A stretch of DNA of 44,623 bases. Origin: an uncultured Eubacteriales bacterium. Lineage in GTDB: Bacteria; Bacillota; Clostridia; Oscillospirales; Oscillospiraceae. Below are positions 16,233-23,311 of this stretch, in pieces; position 1 is the first letter of the stretch; each line of letters starts with the position of its first letter. The notes below the pieces were generated by a model that was not told where the DNA came from, did not search any database, and saw only the letters and a program-made list of their open reading frames with translations. The translations under genes and the position numbers were made by a program. The stretch is taken from contig USEU01000009.1 in assembly GCA_900553805.1 (NCBI GenBank), positions 1 through 44,623 of the forward strand, written 5' to 3'.

Positions 16233-17378
16233 ATGGAAAATGATATGACCAAGATCGCCGCCCCCAGCCTGACCCTGGAGCCGGAGCTGGATACCAAACC
16301 CGAAACCGACATCACCCCCCAGGCTGCCCCGGAGGAGCCGAAGGTCCCCGAGCCCGTGCTTTCGGCGGAGGAGCAGCAGCTGGTGAAGGACTTTGCCGCC
16401 AAGATCGATGTGGAGAACACCGCCCAGATCTTGCAGTATGGCGCAGGCACCCAGAAGAAGATGGCTGACTTCTCCGACGCCGCCCTGACCAACGTCCGCG
16501 CCCAGGACCTGGGTGAGGTGGGCGATCTCATCGTCAGCGTGGTGGGAGAGCTGAAGGGCTTTGACACCGAGGAGGAGAAGGGCTTCCTGGGCTTCTTCAA
16601 GAAGCAGGCCAACAAGCTGGAGCTGATGAAAGCCCGCTATGACAAAGCCGAGGTCAGCGTTGAAAAGATCAGCGACGCCCTGCAGCAGCACCAGATCCGC
16701 CTGATGAAGGACTCCGCCATGCTGGACCAGATGTATGACCAGAACCTGGCCTACTTCAAGGAGCTGACCATGTATATCCTGGCCGGCAAGCAGAAGCTGG
16801 AGGAGGTCCGCGCCGGGAAGCTGGCTGAGCTGGAGGCCACCGCCCAGCGCACCGGCCTGGCCGAGGACGTGCAAGCCGCCAAGGATCTGGCCGACAAGTG
16901 CCAGCGGTTTGAGAAGAAGATCTATGATCTGGAGCTGACCCGCGCCATCTCCATGCAGACCGCGCCCCAGATCCGCATGATCCAGAACAACGACAACGTG
17001 ATGGTGGAAAAGATCCAGACCACCCTGGTCAACACCATCCCCCTGTGGAAAAACCAGATGGTCATCACCCTGGGCATTGCCCACGCCAGCGAGGCGGCCG
17101 CCGCCCAGCGGCAGGTGAATGACGTGACCAACGCCCTGCTCCAGGCCAACGCCAAGCGGCTGCATACCGCGTCCGTGGAGACCGCCAAGGAGGCAGAGCG
17201 GGGCATCGTGGACATCGAGACGCTGAAGAAGACCAACGCCGAGCTGATCCAGACTCTGGACGACGTGATGAAGATTCAGCAAAACGGCCGCACTCAGCGC
17301 CTGGCCGCCGAGGCCGAGATGGCCAAGATGGAGTCCGACCTGAAAAACAAGCTCCTTCAGATCCGCAGCGGCAGCTGA
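16233..17378 (+). CDS. telA: TelA-like toxic anion resistance protein
   Basis: A 381-residue cytosolic protein of the TelA/YaaN family (PF05816), linked to tellurite and other toxic anion resistance and to cell-envelope stress; mechanism unknown. It is almost entirely helical with a GFFKKQANKLELMKARYDK segment near residue 115-135 and an NDNVMVEKIQTTLVNTIPLWKNQMV motif near 255-280, both family features. The start at 16233 has a GAGAGGAG SD; an ATG at 16215 overlaps the xpaC stop and has no SD. It follows xpaC by 14 bases and is followed by a strong terminator. Confidence 0.9.
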   Translation: MENDMTKIAAPSLTLEPELDTKPETDITPQAAPEEPKVPEPVLSAEEQQLVKDFAAKIDVENTAQILQYGAGTQKKMADFSDAALTNVRAQDLGEVGDLIVSVVGELKGFDTEEEKGFLGFFKKQANKLELMKARYDKAEVSVEKISDALQQHQIRLMKDSAMLDQMYDQNLAYFKELTMYILAGKQKLEEVRAGKLAELEATAQRTGLAEDVQAAKDLADKCQRFEKKIYDLELTRAISMQTAPQIRMIQNNDNVMVEKIQTTLVNTIPLWKNQMVITLGIAHASEAAAAQRQVNDVTNALLQANAKRLHTASVETAKEAERGIVDIETLKKTNAELIQTLDDVMKIQQNGRTQRLAAEAEMAKMESDLKNKLLQIRSGS

Positions 17379-17390
17379 TTCCTCTGAACA

Positions 17391-17432
17391 ACAAGGCCCT
17401 GACTTTCCAGTGGGAAAGCCAGGGCCTTGTTT
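17391..17432. terminator. Bidirectional terminator between telA and the GTPase operon
   Basis: A long stem, CAAGGCCCTG-CTTTCC paired with GGAAAG-CAGGGCCTTG, spanning 17391-17432. TTGTTT follows on the plus strand. It serves both telA and the convergent GTPase operon, whose last stop codon overlaps its right end. Confidence 0.85.
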
Positions 17433-18375
17433 AGAAAGTCGCCACGTCCGGGTTGGCGGGGGGAACGTCCCTGACCACCTCGGCGGCGGTGAGGACGGGG
17501 CCGATATCGCCCTTGTACAGCGGGTGCTTTTCGGCGCTGATCCTGGCCGTCACCTGCACCCAGGCGCGGGACTCCAGCGTCTTGGCGCCGGCATAGCGGC
17601 AGGGGATGCCGCAGAACTGGATATCCTCCACACAGCAGGTCATGACGAACCGGCCGGGGGCGAACATGCCCTCCTTCTGGCGGCGGAGCATGGCCACCTG
17701 AGCCTTGAAGCAGACGGTCTTGCCGGTGTACTTCTCCGGCTCCTCAGTCACATCCCGGTACCAGATGGCAAAGTCCTCGTCCTTGATCTGGATCACCGGG
17801 GCGTTGATATCGAAGGGCAGGGGATCCTGCACGTCATCAAACTTGGTGGTACCGTCGGTGTAGTCATACAGGATATCAATGCGCCGGTTGGCGGCTCTGG
17901 CCAGCTTGTGCAGCGGCATGGTATCCTCCCCCGGCGTCAGCCGGTTGAATACCACCATCTGCGCGCCCATGAGCTTGTCCATCACCAGGTTGCGCATGTT
18001 GGAATTATAGGCCTGGAAGGTGGTGGAATCAGCAAACATGACCTCCTGGGCGATCACCCAGTTCTGGGGGAAGCGGTTGTACAGGTCCGCTACCAGCTGC
18101 ATGCCGTTCAGCTCCGCCACAATCCGCTCCGCCCGGTATTTCTTTTGCAGGGCGGCCAGCTGCTCCTCGGTGACGGTCTGCTGATCCAGGGTCTCCAGAT
18201 AGACATTCTTGTGGGGATAGGTGGAGAGGTCATATTCCTCCTCTCCCTCCTCGAAGATCAGCACCAGGGTACGCTCTCCGGCGTTGAAGCGGGGATCCTC
18301 CAGCGTTTCCTGGATAAACTTCGTCTTGCCGGAATCCAGAAAGCCCGTAAAGGCATAAACAGGAATCTGCTCCAT
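17431..18375 (-). CDS. G3E/CobW-type GTPase fused to a DUF1980-like domain
   Basis: A 314-residue two-part protein. Residues 1-180 resemble a COG0523 (CobW/G3E) GTPase with P-loop GFLDSGKT at 11-18 and the strand motif RIVAELNG at 84-91 in place of the usual VIIEPSG; the metal-binding CxCC of the family is absent (no Cys in residues 55-80). Residues about 200-310 (DFAIWYRDVTEEPEKYTGK onwards, with CCVEDIQFCGIPC) look like the C-terminal beta domain of TIGR03943/DUF1980 proteins, partners of DUF318 permeases in zinc-linked loci. It starts 3 bases after the stop of the His-rich GTPase, so the two are made together and may form a heteromer. The domain call is by eye. Confidence 0.75.
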   Translation of the reverse strand: MEQIPVYAFTGFLDSGKTKFIQETLEDPRFNAGERTLVLIFEEGEEEYDLSTYPHKNVYLETLDQQTVTEEQLAALQKKYRAERIVAELNGMQLVADLYNRFPQNWVIAQEVMFADSTTFQAYNSNMRNLVMDKLMGAQMVVFNRLTPGEDTMPLHKLARAANRRIDILYDYTDGTTKFDDVQDPLPFDINAPVIQIKDEDFAIWYRDVTEEPEKYTGKTVCFKAQVAMLRRQKEGMFAPGRFVMTCCVEDIQFCGIPCRYAGAKTLESRAWVQVTARISAEKHPLYKGDIGPVLTAAEVVRDVPPANPDVATF

Positions 18376-18378
18376 AAA

Positions 18379-19527
18379 TTACACCCCGAACAGCTCCGCA
18401 ATGGCCTTCTCGTCCAGCTTGGAGCCAATGACACACAGCTTGCCGGTGATGTCTGCGCCGCCGGTGCGGATGCTGACCTCCTCGGGCACGTAGTCAAAGT
18501 GGATCCAGGTGCCGTCCTCGGCGGGCAGGATGCCCTTGGCGCGGAGCACCAGGCCGTACTTTTCGGTGTCCAGGCCCTTCAACGCGGCCTCCACGGCCTC
18601 CTTGGTGAACTTCTTGGCGGTCTCTACGCCCCAGGAGGTGAACACCTCGTCGGCGTGGTGGTGATGATGGTGATGCTCATGATCGTGATCGTGGCAGCAT
18701 TCGCCGTCATGGTCATGGTGGTGCTCATGCTCCTCATGATCGTGGTCATGGCAGCATTCGTCATGGTGATGATGCTCGTGCTCGTCATCGTCCTCATCCT
18801 CATCGTGATGATGGTGGTGATGCTCGTGCTCCTCGTCGTCATCGTCATCGTCGTGGTGATGATGGCAGCAGCAGTCGTCGTCCTCGTCCTCCAGGCGCTC
18901 CATTTCCATTTTCGCCAGCTCCGCGGCCAGGGACGCCTTGCCCTCCATGGCCGCCACCAGCTGCTCGCCGGTGAGCTGATCCCAGGGAGTCGTGACGATG
19001 GACGCCACCTGATTGTGCTCGCGCAGCATGGAAACGGCGGTGTCCAGCTTGAACTGGGAGATGGAATCGGTGCGGGACAGAATGATGGTGGAGGCGGTCT
19101 CGATCTGGTTGTTATAGAACTCGCCGAAGTTCTTCATATACACCTTGACCTTGCTGGCGTCCACCACGGCCACAGTGTAGCCCAGGGTCACATCGTCGCC
19201 GGTGACCTTGTTCACCGCGCCGATCACGTCGGACAGCTTGCCCACACCGGAGGGCTCGATGATGACCCGGTCGGGGGAATACTCCGCGATCACCTTTTTC
19301 AGCGCTCTGCCGAAATCGCCCACCAGGGAGCAGCAGATGCAGCCGGAGTTCATCTCGGTAATGTTGATGCCCGCGTCCTGCAAAAAGCCGCCGTCAATGC
19401 CGATCTCGCCAAACTCATTCTCAATCAGCACCAGCTTCTGACCCTTGTAGCCCTCAGAAATCATCTTCTTGATCAGCGTGGTCTTGCCCGCGCCCAGGAA
19501 GCCGGAATAAATATCAACTTTGGTCAT
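18379..19527 (-). CDS. G3E/CobW family metallochaperone GTPase with His/Asp/Cys-rich tract
   Basis: A 382-residue COG0523 GTPase. It has P-loop GFLGAGKT (9-16), the metal-relay motif CICC (63-66), VIIEPSGVG (88-96) and SRTD (151-154, base recognition), then a C-terminal CobW-C domain (from about 296). Inserted between the domains, residues 213-294 are almost only His, Asp, Glu and Cys, with about 34 His and 7 Cys in CC or CCC groups; this would bind or buffer many Zn, Ni or Co ions. The start at 19527 is the ATG before the P-loop strand; longer forms would run into the promoter. It is first in an operon with the fused GTPase. A zinc-handling role (YciC/ZNG1-like) is most likely, but no Zur box was found. 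Confidence 0.88.
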   Translation of the reverse strand: MTKVDIYSGFLGAGKTTLIKKMISEGYKGQKLVLIENEFGEIGIDGGFLQDAGINITEMNSGCICCSLVGDFGRALKKVIAEYSPDRVIIEPSGVGKLSDVIGAVNKVTGDDVTLGYTVAVVDASKVKVYMKNFGEFYNNQIETASTIILSRTDSISQFKLDTAVSMLREHNQVASIVTTPWDQLTGEQLVAAMEGKASLAAELAKMEMERLEDEDDDCCCHHHHDDDDDDEEHEHHHHHHDEDEDDDEHEHHHHDECCHDHDHEEHEHHHDHDGECCHDHDHEHHHHHHHADEVFTSWGVETAKKFTKEAVEAALKGLDTEKYGLVLRAKGILPAEDGTWIHFDYVPEEVSIRTGGADITGKLCVIGSKLDEKAIAELFGV

Positions 19528-19561
19528 AAAAATGCCCCTTTTCAAAAAATCTCTACCAAAT

Positions 19562-19590
19562 ATTATATCACCGTCTGTCAACCAATACAA
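19562..19590 (-). promoter_or_regulatory. Promoter of the G3E GTPase operon
   Basis: Minus strand: -35 TTGTAT, 17-base spacer, -10 TATAAT; 35 bases before the ATG. A TTGACA lies within the spacer but is badly placed for any -10. No palindromic Zur-type operator was seen. Confidence 0.65.
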
Positions 19591-19654
19591 GGAAATTTCT
19601 CCGGGCATTTTTTACCGAACTGTGAATTTTCGGGAGAAAACGGCAGATAGGCGC

Positions 19655-19689
19655 AAAAATCAGCCGGTGCTTCCTCTGCACCGGCTGAT
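19655..19689 (-). terminator. Intrinsic terminator downstream of the MATE gene
   Basis: A perfect 12-bp stem (ATCAGCCGGTGC at 19659-19670 and its complement at 19678-19689) followed on the minus strand by TTTTTG. It is about 110 bases beyond the present MATE stop codon, on the far side of repeat copy A2, suggesting that the repeat was inserted between the gene and its terminator. Confidence 0.8.
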
Positions 19690-19724
19690 CGAATCGGTAA
19701 GGTCAGCGAACCGGCTGGATCTTA

Positions 19725-19833
19725 GGAACCTCTGAATCAATCGTCTGCGGCTGTGAGCGGATCTTTTCCGCCCATTCTTCGGTACCGAAAAATCTCTCGC
19801 TCACGGCTCTTGCCGATGTGCTTCAGAGCTTCC
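19725..19833. repeat. Repeat family A, copy 2 (109 bp)
   Basis: Terminal inverted repeats GGAACCTCTGAATCAATC (19725) and GGAAGCTCTGAAGCACATC (minus strand from 19833). The inside has GAGCGGATCTTTTCCGCC and AAAATCTCTCGCTC, matching copies A1 and A3. Its right end overlaps the last 11 codons of the MATE gene, for which it provides the stop codon. Confidence 0.75.
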
Positions 19834-21177
19834 CTTATCCGTCGGCAGCTCCCGCAAAATCTTTCTTTGGATAGGGATGGACACAAGGAAGGTGATCACG
19901 TCTGCGGCGCTCTGGGCCAGCTGGACGCCCAGGAAGCCCAGGGCAGCATTCAGGATCCACACCGCGGGGATGAAAAACAGCCCCTGGCGGGCCGTGGCCA
20001 TAAAGGTGGCCGGAACGGTCTTTCCGATGGCCTGCTGCATCATATTGCCCATGACCACCCAGCCCTGAAGGAAGAAGGTGATGCACTGATACCGCAGCGC
20101 GGCCGCGCCATAGGCAATGACCTGAGGATCATCCCGGAACAGGGCGATCAGCTTGGGCGCAAAGGCATAGCCCAGCGCAGCGACCACCAGCAAAGCCGCG
20201 GTGGATACCTTCACACAGAACCAGAAGCCCCGGCGCACCCGGGAGAAAAGGCCCGCGCCGTAGTTGAAGCCGCACACCGGCTGGAAGCCCTGGCCAAAGC
20301 CGATCATGGCGGAGGCGCCGAACATGGCGATGCGCTGCACCACACTCATGGCGGCGATGGCTGCGTCGCCATAGCCCTTCGCGGCAAGGTTCAGGCAGAT
20401 GGTCGCCACCGAGACAAGCCCCTGCCGCCCCAGGGAGGGCAGGCCGCCCTTGACGATCCAGGAAAAGTAGAAGCCGGAAAAGCGGAAATTGCGCAGCTTC
20501 AGGCGGATGTTGCCGCCGCGGCGGGTGCCCGCCAGCAGCAGGCAGAAGCTGACCAGCTGGCTGAGAATCGTCGCCCAGCCTGCACCGGCAACGCCCAGGT
20601 CAAGGGCAAACATCAGCAGCGGATCCAGCGCAATGTTCAGCAGCGCCCCGGTGACGATGCCCACCATGGCATAGCTGGCGCTGCCCTGAAAGCGGAGCTG
20701 GTTATTCAGCACAAAGGAGGCGCACATCCAGGGCGCGCCCAGGAGGATCACCTTCAGATACGCGATGGTATAGGGCAGGATGGTCTGGGTGGAGCCCAGG
20801 AAAATTGCCAGCGGCTCCAGAAAGATCTGGCCGAGAATGCAGATCAGCAGCCCTGTGGCCAGTGCGGAAATGAAGCCGGTGGCCGCCATCTGGGAGGCTG
20901 TCTCGTAGCTCTTTTTCCCCAATTCTCTGGAAATGTAGTTCCCGCTGCCATGGCCAAAGAAAAAGCCGACGGCCTGGATCACCGCCATGACGGAGTACAC
21001 CACGCCCACCGCGCCGGTGGCCGCGTTGTTTTTCAGCATACCCACGAAATAGGTATCCGCCATGTTGTAGAAAGCCGTCACCAGCATACTGATGATGCAG
21101 GGAGCCGCCAGGCTGCAAATCAGCTTTTCTACCGGCGGCGTGGTCATTTTGATATATTTTTCTTCCTGTGCGTCCAT
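19801..21177 (-). CDS. MATE family efflux transporter
   Basis: A 458-residue inner membrane exporter with 12 predicted helices in two six-helix halves, of the DinF/NorM-like MATE superfamily; these use Na+ or H+ gradients to expel cationic drugs or metabolites. Typical traits are the N-terminal KLICSLAAPCIISMLVTAFYNMAD (19-42) and FGFGQGFQPVCGFNYGAG-like motif near residue 280-297. The last residues, GSSEAHRQEP, and the stop are encoded by the end of repeat A2, so the original C-terminus has been replaced. The 5' UTR holds repeat B1 between promoter and gene. It is a single-gene unit; substrate unknown. Confidence 0.92.
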   Translation of the reverse strand: MDAQEEKYIKMTTPPVEKLICSLAAPCIISMLVTAFYNMADTYFVGMLKNNAATGAVGVVYSVMAVIQAVGFFFGHGSGNYISRELGKKSYETASQMAATGFISALATGLLICILGQIFLEPLAIFLGSTQTILPYTIAYLKVILLGAPWMCASFVLNNQLRFQGSASYAMVGIVTGALLNIALDPLLMFALDLGVAGAGWATILSQLVSFCLLLAGTRRGGNIRLKLRNFRFSGFYFSWIVKGGLPSLGRQGLVSVATICLNLAAKGYGDAAIAAMSVVQRIAMFGASAMIGFGQGFQPVCGFNYGAGLFSRVRRGFWFCVKVSTAALLVVAALGYAFAPKLIALFRDDPQVIAYGAAALRYQCITFFLQGWVVMGNMMQQAIGKTVPATFMATARQGLFFIPAVWILNAALGFLGVQLAQSAADVITFLVSIPIQRKILRELPTDKGSSEAHRQEP

Positions 21178-21215
21178 TTTATCCTCTTTCTGTCCTGCGG
21201 ATCACTCTGTTTTAT

Positions 21216-21288
21216 ATAAGGCAACACCGCACAATTTGGCAAAAAGACGGCTGCGGCTCGCAGACACAATTGTGCGGTGTTGCCTTAT
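21216..21288. repeat. Repeat family B, copy 1 (73 bp)
   Basis: Perfect 21-bp terminal inverted repeats (ATAAGGCAACACCGCACAATT at 21216-21236 and its complement at 21268-21288) around a short core AGACGGCTGCGGCTCGCAG. Copies at 33033-33155 and 44571-44623 share the ends; this copy lacks about 50 bases of the longer form. It lies in the 5' UTR of the MATE gene. Confidence 0.8.
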
Positions 21289-21295
21289 GTTTTTA

Positions 21296-21325
21296 ATTAT
21301 AGCATTCCCGCTAAAGCTCTGTCAA
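21296..21325 (-). promoter_or_regulatory. Near-consensus promoter of the MATE gene
   Basis: Minus strand: -35 TTGACA, 18-base spacer ending TGC, -10 TATAAT. The predicted transcript start (about 21289) coincides with the edge of repeat B1, so the message would begin with the repeat's hairpin. Confidence 0.75.
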
Positions 21326-21473
21326 GCGGCGGCCCGGCGAGAAAGCGCGAGCAGCGCAGAAGGGAACGATGATTTTTTATTTCTTTCGACATATTCCGAT
21401 TGCAAATCCTTGCCAAATTCACTATGCTTTGTGATGGCGGACAGAACCCCCTGCAATGCGACAGTCTGCCAAA

Positions 21474-21510
21474 GCGCCGCCCCAGCTCTCCCCTGGGACG
21501 GCGCTTTTTT
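21474..21510. terminator. Terminator after the sipL-like gene
   Basis: Stem GCGCCGCCCCAG (21474-21485) with CTGGGACGGCGC (21493-21504), one GU-type mismatch. The plus strand has six T after it; the minus strand (the side of the gene) has GCGCTTTGG only, so it may be weaker there. The 150 bases between here and the MATE promoter hold no gene I can support. Confidence 0.6.
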
Positions 21511-21525
21511 GACGGGTTTCTTTCC

Positions 21526-23010
21526 CTAACTCACGGGAATCAGCAGCATCTGGCCGGGCTTTGGTTCGTCCTGGAGCTTGTTGACGCTGCGGATGGCGGC
21601 CACGGTGGAGCCGGTCTTCTTGGCCAGCTCCCACAGCGAGTCGCTCCCCGCCCGGCGCAGCACCAGGGACGGGCGCTGGGGGTCCGGCTGGGTATCCTCC
21701 CCCAGCTCCAGGGAGGTGACCATGCTGATTCCCTGGCCGCCGGTGGTGGTCAGCTGAAGGGGCAGCTCCGCCCGCAGGGCCGTCCTGCCGCCGTTTACGG
21801 TCATCTGGGGCGTGGGCGGCGTGACCGGCACGGCGGTGAGGGTGGTATCCTCCGCCGCCTTCCAGCCGAGCTTTCCCTCCCACCGGCTGGACAGGGCCCG
21901 CAGCTCTCCGCTCTCGTCCTGGCACAGAACCTGGATCGTGCCGGGGATCTCCAGGCTGATGCCGCCGTTTTCCCGGTACTGCCTGGGGAAATCGGGCAGG
22001 AAGCTGACGTCGTCCGCCTGGGCGGCGTCCATTTGCAGGCTGGACTCCCCGGCGGCTGTTTCCATCCGTTTTTCCAGAATGGCGGGGGCCTCCAGCACCT
22101 GCGTCTGCATCCGCAGCTCCATTCCCGGGGCGTAGGCATCCGCCACCGTTTCCACCATGGTGATGGCGTCCACCAGATACTGGGCGCAGATGCTGCACCG
22201 CACCCGCAGCGTCCCACCGTCCCGCTCCAGCTCCAGATTGGTCACGGCGCAGGCCACATCCGTCTGGGCGTCGGAGTCATAGCTCCCGTTCAGCTCGGCA
22301 AACTGGGAGAAGGGCAGCTGAAAATCCTGGGCGATCACCCGGCCGTCCTGATTTCTGCCCAACACATGCAGATTCCCGTTGCCCCGGAAGGCGATCTTAT
22401 TGGAGAGCACCTTCTGCTCGGAGATCTCCGGGCGCAGGGCGAAATACAGCACCTGCTCGATGGGCTCGCTGCTCAGCTCCTCGTCCAGGGAGAAGGTCTT
22501 ATCCCCCGCCTCCCGGGGCAGGCGGATGGGATAGCGGCGGTGAAGCAGCTCCACCGGCTCCGGCACATCGGCGCTCTCCCACCGCTCCAGCTTGGTGGGC
22601 GTCCAGCCCTGGGCCAGTACGCCGATCCCCGCCCGCAGCATCAGCTTCCGGGGAGAGACGGACCGGGCGTCGGCAAAGCGGGTCAGGGCGCTGACCCGGA
22701 TGCTCCCCTCCAGGGTGTCCGGCGGGAGGGTCCAGCGCATCTGAAAGGGCAGCCACCCGTCCACGATCCTGGGCTCGCTTCCATCCTCCGGGGTGTAGAG
22801 CACCCAGATCAGCATTCCGCCGCTGACCGTCAGGCTGTCCGACCGCCACTCCTTGCCCCGCAGGATCGTCTGTCCCCAGGCGCACAACACCTTGCCCACA
22901 TCCGGCATCCCGTCCGGCAGACGAAGCTCCTGGGTCTGCTCGGAATTCTGCACCTCGTTCACCGCCGCCGCCAGGCAGGGAAATTCCGCCTTATGAAACG
23001 CGATTTCCAT
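21526..23010 (-). CDS. sipL: SipL-like spore protein (DUF3794/SPOCS repeats plus LysM)
   Basis: A 494-residue protein with repeated DUF3794 (SPOCS) domains over most of its length and a C-terminal LysM domain (about 445-494, SLWELAKKTGSTVAAIRSVN ... GQMLLIPVS). In Clostridioides difficile, SipL has this same layout and binds SpoIVA through its LysM domain to attach the coat to the forespore; this protein is of similar size. The start is the ATG at 23010, with SD AAGGAGT 8 bases ahead; longer forms run through the sigma-E-like promoter found at 23041-23070. The promoter supports mother-cell expression. A general DUF3794-LysM paralogue without the SipL role is possible. Confidence 0.85.
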   Translation of the reverse strand: MEIAFHKAEFPCLAAAVNEVQNSEQTQELRLPDGMPDVGKVLCAWGQTILRGKEWRSDSLTVSGGMLIWVLYTPEDGSEPRIVDGWLPFQMRWTLPPDTLEGSIRVSALTRFADARSVSPRKLMLRAGIGVLAQGWTPTKLERWESADVPEPVELLHRRYPIRLPREAGDKTFSLDEELSSEPIEQVLYFALRPEISEQKVLSNKIAFRGNGNLHVLGRNQDGRVIAQDFQLPFSQFAELNGSYDSDAQTDVACAVTNLELERDGGTLRVRCSICAQYLVDAITMVETVADAYAPGMELRMQTQVLEAPAILEKRMETAAGESSLQMDAAQADDVSFLPDFPRQYRENGGISLEIPGTIQVLCQDESGELRALSSRWEGKLGWKAAEDTTLTAVPVTPPTPQMTVNGGRTALRAELPLQLTTTGGQGISMVTSLELGEDTQPDPQRPSLVLRRAGSDSLWELAKKTGSTVAAIRSVNKLQDEPKPGQMLLIPVS

Positions 23011-23040
23011 TTGCAACACTCCTTCCAGTGCGTTTGGTGA

Positions 23041-23070
23041 AGCGTATGCGGCGGGTGCGGAGAATATGAC
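23041..23070 (-). promoter_or_regulatory. Sigma-E-like sporulation promoter of sipL
   Basis: Minus strand: -35 GTCATATT (23063-23070), 14-base spacer, -10 CATACGCT (23041-23048). Both boxes and the spacing fit the sigma-E consensus (about GTCATATT and CATACAAT). It is 30 bases before the sipL ATG. Confidence 0.65.
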
Positions 23071-23074
23071 CGGC

Positions 23075-23218
23075 TCAGTGATGCCGCAGCAGCGGCATGA
23101 AAAAGCAGCAGGCCACAACACAGCCGCAGAAGAACCAGGAATCCACCCAGCGGCCAAACAGAATGCCCAGGCCGAAGCAGAGCAGGCAGCAGTTATGCAG
23201 ATCCCGCCGACGACACAT
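23075..23218 (-). CDS. 47-residue Cys-rich hydrophobic peptide
   Basis: Starts at 23218 with a strong SD (GAGGAGGGGG, 4 bases ahead). The product has eight cysteines (2, 10, 11, 14, 31, 33, 37, 38), a basic N-terminus (MCRRRDLHNCC), a hydrophobic GLGILFG turn, two Trp and a hydrophobic second half ending in RHH. It looks like one or two short membrane helices with Cys at both faces. No family name is known to me; short proteins beginning MC-RRDL-CCLL appear in other Clostridia as unannotated ORFs. It is placed just upstream of sipL on the same strand, so a spore-envelope role is conceivable, but no sigma-E or sigma-G box was clear in front of it. Confidence 0.65.
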   Translation of the reverse strand: MCRRRDLHNCCLLCFGLGILFGRWVDSWFFCGCVVACCFFMPLLRHH

Positions 23219-23238
23219 ATTACCCCCTCCTCTACCAG

Positions 23239-23273
23239 AAAAAAGCTGCCGAGACTTGCTCAGCAGCTTTTGT
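23239..23273 (-). terminator. Terminator of the liv operon
   Basis: Minus strand: AAAAGCTGC (23263-23271) pairs with GCAGCTTTT (23241-23249), inner stem extended by GAG/CTC, then TTTTTTC. It is 40 bases past the livF stop and isolates the Cys-rich peptide gene. Confidence 0.8.
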
Positions 23274-23311
23274 ATCACGGAATATTCTATGCAGCGGATC
23301 GGGATTCTGAA

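Noticed and set aside
18640..18890. Possible tandem-repeat or CRISPR-like array (GTGATGATGG-like units)
   Set aside because: The periodicity comes from His, Asp and Glu codons in the metal-binding tract of the GTPase; there are no spacers and the reading frame is intact.
17410..19650. A 746-codon plus-strand frame opposite the two GTPase genes, and similarly long frames opposite other genes (for example 3519-5438 and 30624-32318)
   Set aside because: They are antisense shadows of high-G+C genes: low-complexity, His/Gly/Ala-rich translations with no SD and no family resemblance, while the other strand codes for clear protein families.
21300..21473. Plus-strand gene between the MATE promoter and the sipL terminator
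   Set aside because: Only a spurious frame with Ala/Ser/Cys-rich translation exists; no SD or recognisable domain.
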